Assembly: GCA_036023115.1 (NCBI GenBank)
Contig: JAYKKT010000047.1
Location: forward strand, 665,001 to 729,000
Direction of reading: 5' to 3'
DNA length: 64,000 nt
Origin: Brasenia schreberi
Taxonomy: Eukaryota; Streptophyta; Magnoliopsida; Nymphaeales; Cabombaceae
Position numbers and translations under genes: made by a program. Shown here in pieces: positions 59,404-64,000 of this stretch. The stretch's first letter is position 1; each line of letters begins with the position of its first letter. The notes beneath the pieces were generated by a model. The model worked only from the letters and a program-made list of their open reading frames with translations, was not told the origin of the DNA and ran no database searches.

Positions 59404-62002
59404 TCAGCAGTAAAACATAACTTTCTTCACATTTTCCTTCAGAGCAGGTAATGGCCGGACAGTAGACGACCGACCGTTCCGGTTTGATGATGAATTCCGA
59501 CCGCCCGGTGATGACCCATTTTCGGAGACATCAGGCTCCATGTAGAATCTCGCTCGAAATGCCGCAAGGTGAGCGTAGTATGCAGGAGGCACTACACATA
59601 CACAATCAGTGGAAGTTTGCATCAGTAGATAAAAATCCTGAATGAGTGACATCATGAATATGGAACAAGAAAATCACAAACGAGTAGGCTGGCCTTCAAT
59701 ATGTCCAGGTATTGACTCAAGATTCAATAAGCCAAGCCCAGATCGTAATTCACGGAATCAACAAACGCTTACCTACGGAGACAGATCGGGTGCATCTAGC
59801 ATACCTGAAAAGAATTTAGATATTTGCAATCAGAACTTCTTAACACAACCCAAGCATCGAAGAAAATGACGATTATGAAAAACCTTAACTGGAGCATCCA
59901 GAAGGATTTCTTAGAACGATTCTAATCTTTAAACAACTCAACAAACGGGAGATCAACAACTAAGGCAAAATAAAGAATGTGTATCACACCAGCTTCAGGT
60001 GTTGAGGCACGTAAGGCACGATCCTTATTGTCAACAAGATTTTCCCAGCGAACAATTGCTTGCTTAACATGAAACAACAGAAAAAGCAAATGGCCAGAAA
60101 TGGGCAGTCTACCAAGAGATCCCTGCCATACAGCTTAAGATACATCTTAACGGAAGCGGTCAACGAAAGCATACACTAAATATCCTGTACTGTAAAGTTG
60201 TTTTCGTCCCATAGAACATGATAATGAGCTGGCCGACTTGTACCCTGCATGATAATAGAAACACAGTATCCGTAGTTAAGGAAAATCAGAGGCTTAGTTT
60301 TTTATGATCTGTGGTAGCAAAAAGCTCTCCAAGATATTAGAAAAGGGAGACCTTGAGTTTCAATCTGGACTCATCTTTAATTTTCACATGTTAAAATTAA
60401 ATCATATCTTAAGACAGACTAGTGAAATAAGCATCAGACCCATACTAAAGAGGGAATGGCCAGAATGCTAACCTTGAAAAAATATTGATATTGTCAAATC
60501 AAGGATCTTAATTCTAGCTTTGAGGGAAACCTTGAAAAATATAATCCTAGAACAAGACCAGGTGAATGGTTTTCCATAACATCCAATACTAGACATATGG
60601 CACTACCAAAAAACTTCTTATTGGTAATTAACTCATTTTCCCTCTATTTTTGACTGCAATCAACTGTGATACCATGTTTCTTTTCATAATCAATCCTCAT
60701 TGGTAATCATAAACCCTGCTGGTATAGAAGGGAGAAAAAATTATTCTACCTGGATGCCAGCATGACAGCTAAGAGATAAAAATCAAATTCTGTTGGATGG
60801 CAGATTCTAGAATCAACAACAGTCCCTAAAAGAATTTAAAACAAGAAAAATTCAATCTTATTAGACAATCATTTTTTAAAAATGAAGAATGATTCAGAAA
60901 TGCATTTGTGTACATAAACATTTCAGGAATGTTCAACTTACCAGGCAATATATTCCCACTCTTATCTGTACTGCTCCTGTCCTGTAGTTGTTTTGCGAAC
61001 AACCTAGTATGATGTCTTTTTTGTACGACTATGAAAGTTACTGGAGGCTGATAGTTTGGTTCTAACATGCCTACACAGATAAGCACATGCCTACACTTGG
61101 TTCATATTACTTCTCACAGAACATATCTTTGTTATAAAAGACTTAATATAAATGTATGATTAGTAAGCAAATGATATTAACCTTCGGATCGCATCCAATT
61201 CATAAAGCAGAACTTGGTAAAACTGTCCTTCACTTACACCATCCTGTTCAAATTTCATCATAATACACTAGTGACTAACATTAAAGTATATTTACTGAAA
61301 TTCTTTTAAAACCAATGCCAAGTATCAGACAACCAACGTCCAACTCAATAGAGGTACAGTTCAACTTCAACCTTCTAAATTTTTCTACAAAAGTTTACAA
61401 CATGCATTATAGATCTTGCATCATAATTAAACATACAGACCTGTAAAATATAATCCTTAGTGGCTTATTGTCCCGTTGCCTTTCTAAAGGAAACCAACAA
61501 ATCTCTGCACAAAAGAACACATGAACATGAAATACTGTGACCTATTGCAAAGAATCCCATCATACAAAAGACCTAGAACAACATTCAGAATTAGATAAGT
61601 AAAATTTGTATTACTATCTATTACCGTATCATGCCACCACTAACTGTTCCACGGACTGGATCATGCCATGTCTTGTACAAATCCTGTATAAGCTCCTGTC
61701 TATGAGCTTGAGCACACACTAAGCCGGCATATTTGGTAACTTCAGGCCAGTCTTGGGATGCTACTACCTATAGATTAGGCAACACATATTAGTTGCCAAA
61801 ATCCTCAATAATCATTGCAATGTTTTTTTTCAAAAAGTCAAGATAAAATATATTAGATAAATACAGCTGCTATTGAGGGCTTGAATCTTCTCCATTTTCA
61901 GGGTGGGTCACATCTGCTCCAAATATGATGGTTGGTATGTCACTAACCAAAGGTATTCTCCAGCTAATAGCATCCAAGAGGACAGTATTTCTACCTCCCA
62001 TA
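59404..62002 (-). pseudogene. Argonaute (AGO1/5/10 clade), PIWI half, frameshifted and truncated
   Basis: Read on the minus strand: about 61865-62002 [29 protein letters not shown]; 61625-61767 [38 protein letters not shown]; 61441-61504 DLLVSFRKATGQ; 61182-61243 [20 protein letters not shown]; 60942-61070 [20 protein letters not shown]; 60750-60825 TVVDSRICHPTEFDF; about 60190-60244 [17 protein letters not shown]; 59773-59804 YARCTRSVSV; 59404-59591 [20 protein letters not shown] to the terminal MFYC. The catalytic D, D and H of the slicer site are visible (GADVTH, DGVSEG, AHYHV). Lesions: about 1 nt lost near 61880, an extra T near 61467, an indel near 60768, and loss of the LQSLTNNLCYT part after DENNF. 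The N, PAZ and MID regions are absent; a copia LTR starts where the PIWI exon should continue. In an intact gene the product would be a small-RNA-guided slicer. Confidence 0.88.
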
Positions 62003-62353
62003 TGAGTTTAGAGTTAGTTTTAGTAAGGTTGATGTTTTAGAACAGTAAATTTGATGTTTTAGGTATTATTTTAATTGTCCGAAGTCGTAAGGGTATTTTG
62101 GTAATTTTCTGTACTAGGAGTATTTTGGTTATTTTACGTTTTACAGCTCCTTATATAAGGGTTGAGAGGTTGTATTAGGGTTTAAGGTCGTTATAATCAA
62201 GAGAGTGAGAGAAAGAGGGGGTGCGCCCTCCATTGAAGGTCCGCCCCCTCTTCCGATCTCCATTGTTACACTTCCTTTTTATCCTTTTTATCAATATTTT
62301 CTATCGTGTATTTTCCGCTATGTTTCTCTGTAACTACAATATGGTATCAGAGC
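62003..62353 (+). mobile_element. Ty1-copia LTR with primer-binding site, cutting the AGO pseudogene
   Basis: From about TGAGTTTAGAGTTAG (62003) to ACTACA (62338) lies a 336-bp LTR-like sequence with a promoter-like CTTATATAAGGG (about 62152-62163). It is followed within a few bases by TGGTATCAGAGC (62342-62353), the copia primer-binding site complementary to the initiator methionine tRNA. No copia coding region follows, so either the internal part was deleted or only this end remains. The left end is inferred from where AGO homology stops. Confidence 0.75.
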
Positions 62354-63600
62354 CGTACGATTTATGGGAGCAGAGGATTTGAAGAAGAGAAGACGACGAC
62401 GACAAAGAGTCCTCACAATCTTTTAGAAGACACTTCTTATTGGTTGTATGCAGATGCTGGAATGTTAGATGAAGGCAGTAATGTGAGGAGGAGGATGAAT
62501 GACAGAAAGGTTCATATTCTTAAGAATATTACCGATGGAATCTACAGTCATGAAAAAGTTTTTCAGCCAATTAGTATGTTTGTTGATCGTATCCCTATTG
62601 AAGCTACTGTTGAAGACTTGCATAAACGATTGCTTGAGCAATTGTAATGTCGAAAAGAATCAGATGACCATGTTTTGATTTCCCAGCAGCTTCCTGGATA
62701 AAGCTGAAGGGTTCTTTTCGGCTGCTCTACCAATCTGATATTGTTTCATACAAGATCTTGTTTGTGAATATGGTTTTATGTTCGTGGAAATTTACTGGGA
62801 GCATTCCAAAAGAATTTCAAAATTCATCGAAGACATTACATTTTGGATGAGCAACTTGAGGATAAAGAAAGTCTAAAGGGTACCTAACACAGCAAGACGC
62901 AGGCACTCTTACAAGTGCCAATTTTTTGGTGGTTGTACATGGAATGTGAATTTAGAGAGCAAAGGCATAGTTTACCAGACTGCATTTTCTTGGCTCACAC
63001 GGATTGCTTACAAAGAAAATGAAATTATAACGCCAATTCTGGCACATAGGGTCAAGTTTACATGTTCAGTCAGGTACTTGCAGAAACTTCAAATGGAAGT
63101 TAAGATGCATAAATTCTGCCACGTAGATGAGAAGGAAGAAGAAGAAGAAGATAACGAAGACGGAAGGCTATTGGTTGCCTAAAGAGACGAGCCATTCTTT
63201 TCAAAAGGTGGTTACAACAAAATTCTGGAAAGAAAGATTTGAATCTTTTTGAAAAAGGTAACTTTATTTCTTTTTGAATTTCAAATGCTGGAAATAGCAG
63301 TTACATATTATATTGCCTGATTTTGTGAAAAGTAAACCAAAAAGATAGTTATTAAAAATTGATTTCCTGATTTTGTTGAAAGGATAAGATAAAAAGGGAA
63401 GGATTATCCTATGTTTTTTAGGAAAGAAAATAATCAACTGCTGCCCATTATCTGGATAAAGAAAATTGTTACAGAAAAAGAAAGAATAGAAAATATAGTC
63501 CATTCCAAGTGGCACACGTGGAGTGACAGTGGAACATGAGCATGCTATTACAAATGAACTTGCCATAACTATTGTTGGAGTTATGGTGCCCATACCAGCA
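62354..63600 (+). other. Host-gene-like fragments of unknown family
   Basis: Several open stretches look coding but are broken: YWLYADAGMLDEGSN, NDRKVHILKNITDGI and MFVDRIPIEATVEDLHKRLL in 62306-62647; GFMFVEIYW and KFIEDITFWMSN in another frame at about 62770-62860; CSVRYLQKLQMEVKMHKFCH followed by an acidic run (EEEEEDNED) in 62946-63182. I could not assign them. Exons of one or two decayed genes, or sequence carried by the copia element, are both possible. Confidence 0.4.
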
Positions 63601-63985
63601 AAAGATGAAGTTGAAAATGCATCCGATAGTTTAATTGCCTAGTGGAATGTTTACTGGAATGTTTACTGGAGAAGGCGTCGTTTATATTAAAACTGATGCT
63701 GCTCACAGTTGGACGTGCATGGACCTTTATGTATTTGCAACACCATACAAGGTAACACGAGACTATTACTTTACCTCCAACGATCATAAGTTGGAGATCA
63801 AGTCATGGGATGAACCTGCAGAACTTGAATATGTGAAGAAGAACTGTATATCAGTATTTTATATGTCGTCAGGGATGCTTGGCACTCTTCTATCCTTATT
63901 AGATGTCTTGCCGTTATTTTCAAACTCTGGGTGGGGCCAGAATGCAAACTTAGAGTTCCTGAAAAGGCAGTGGAAGAAAAACTGA
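63601..63985 (+). pseudogene. Fragment of a plant inositol-1,4,5-trisphosphate 5-phosphatase-like family gene
   Basis: The frame 63635-63985 contains GEGVVYIKTDAAHSWTCMDL, YVFATPYKVTRDYYFTS, SWDEPAELEYVKK, SGMLGTLLSLLDVLPLFSN and GWGQNANLEFLKR. These match the conserved centre of a large plant protein family (Arabidopsis At4g27020/At5g54870-like, annotated as inositol-1,4,5-trisphosphate 5-phosphatase-like, function poorly proven). After LEFLKR the expected K-HMGA-FEKR is lost and the frame stops at 63983-63985, apparently after a frameshift. A 12-nt duplication (GGAATGTTTACT twice) sits at the start. The window ends before any further exon, so the rest cannot be judged. Confidence 0.65.
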
Positions 63986-64000
63986 TGAAAAAGTTTGGGC

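Overview
The window looks like nuclear DNA of a flowering plant. Genes are split by GT-AG introns. The recognisable families are plant ones: DUF247, PEAPOD/TIFY4, leucine-rich-repeat extensin-like, WAK-type galacturonan-binding, and an AGO1/5/10-clade Argonaute. The space between them is filled with plant retroelements (RTE LINEs, Ty1-copia, tRNA-derived SINEs), hAT and CACTA remnants, and very long TA and CT/GA microsatellites. PEAPOD genes are absent from grasses, so a non-grass angiosperm is likely; the species cannot be told from the sequence.

Layout. At 0-7 kb an RTE LINE 3' end, several tRNA-derived SINEs and a broken LRX-like gene (5.1-5.8 kb) sit beside a duplicated copy of that gene's promoter and a duplicated microsatellite block with a perfect 25-bp hairpin. 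At 9.4-10.8 kb lies an intact single-exon DUF247 gene (minus strand). At 15.2-16.4 kb a second LRX-like gene (minus) is interrupted by a 33-bp LINE tail with a 19-bp target-site duplication. At 17-24 kb the DNA is mostly repeats, including an antisense copia fragment and a possible but weak small spliced gene. At 24.8-28.7 kb an eight-exon PEAPOD/TIFY4 gene (plus) is rebuilt with every splice junction in phase (336 aa). At 35-39 kb a 1.9-kb segment holding a WAK-type GUB_WAK_bind gene is tandemly duplicated. At 42.7-45.1 kb there are hAT (DUF4371/TTF zinc finger) and copia debris. At 49.6-55.3 kb there is an old, nearly full-length Ty1-copia element with both LTRs. At 59.4-62.0 kb the PIWI half of an Argonaute gene (minus) carries frameshifts and is cut by a copia LTR. 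At 62.4-64.0 kb there are host-gene fragments, the last resembling a plant family annotated as inositol-1,4,5-trisphosphate 5-phosphatase-like.

Only the DUF247 and PEAPOD genes look intact. The best candidate for something undescribed is a family of about 95-140-bp SINEs with tRNA-like A and B boxes, a shared 5' start (GCACCGAGAGC) and a shared 3' motif (GTTAGGCTTCGGCTTCC). At least six copies are present, three with visible target-site duplications, one pair arranged in tandem and one inside an intron of the PEAPOD gene. That same intron holds a (GA)31 tract followed about 620 bp later by a (CT)31 tract beside the 3' splice site, which could pair in the pre-mRNA.
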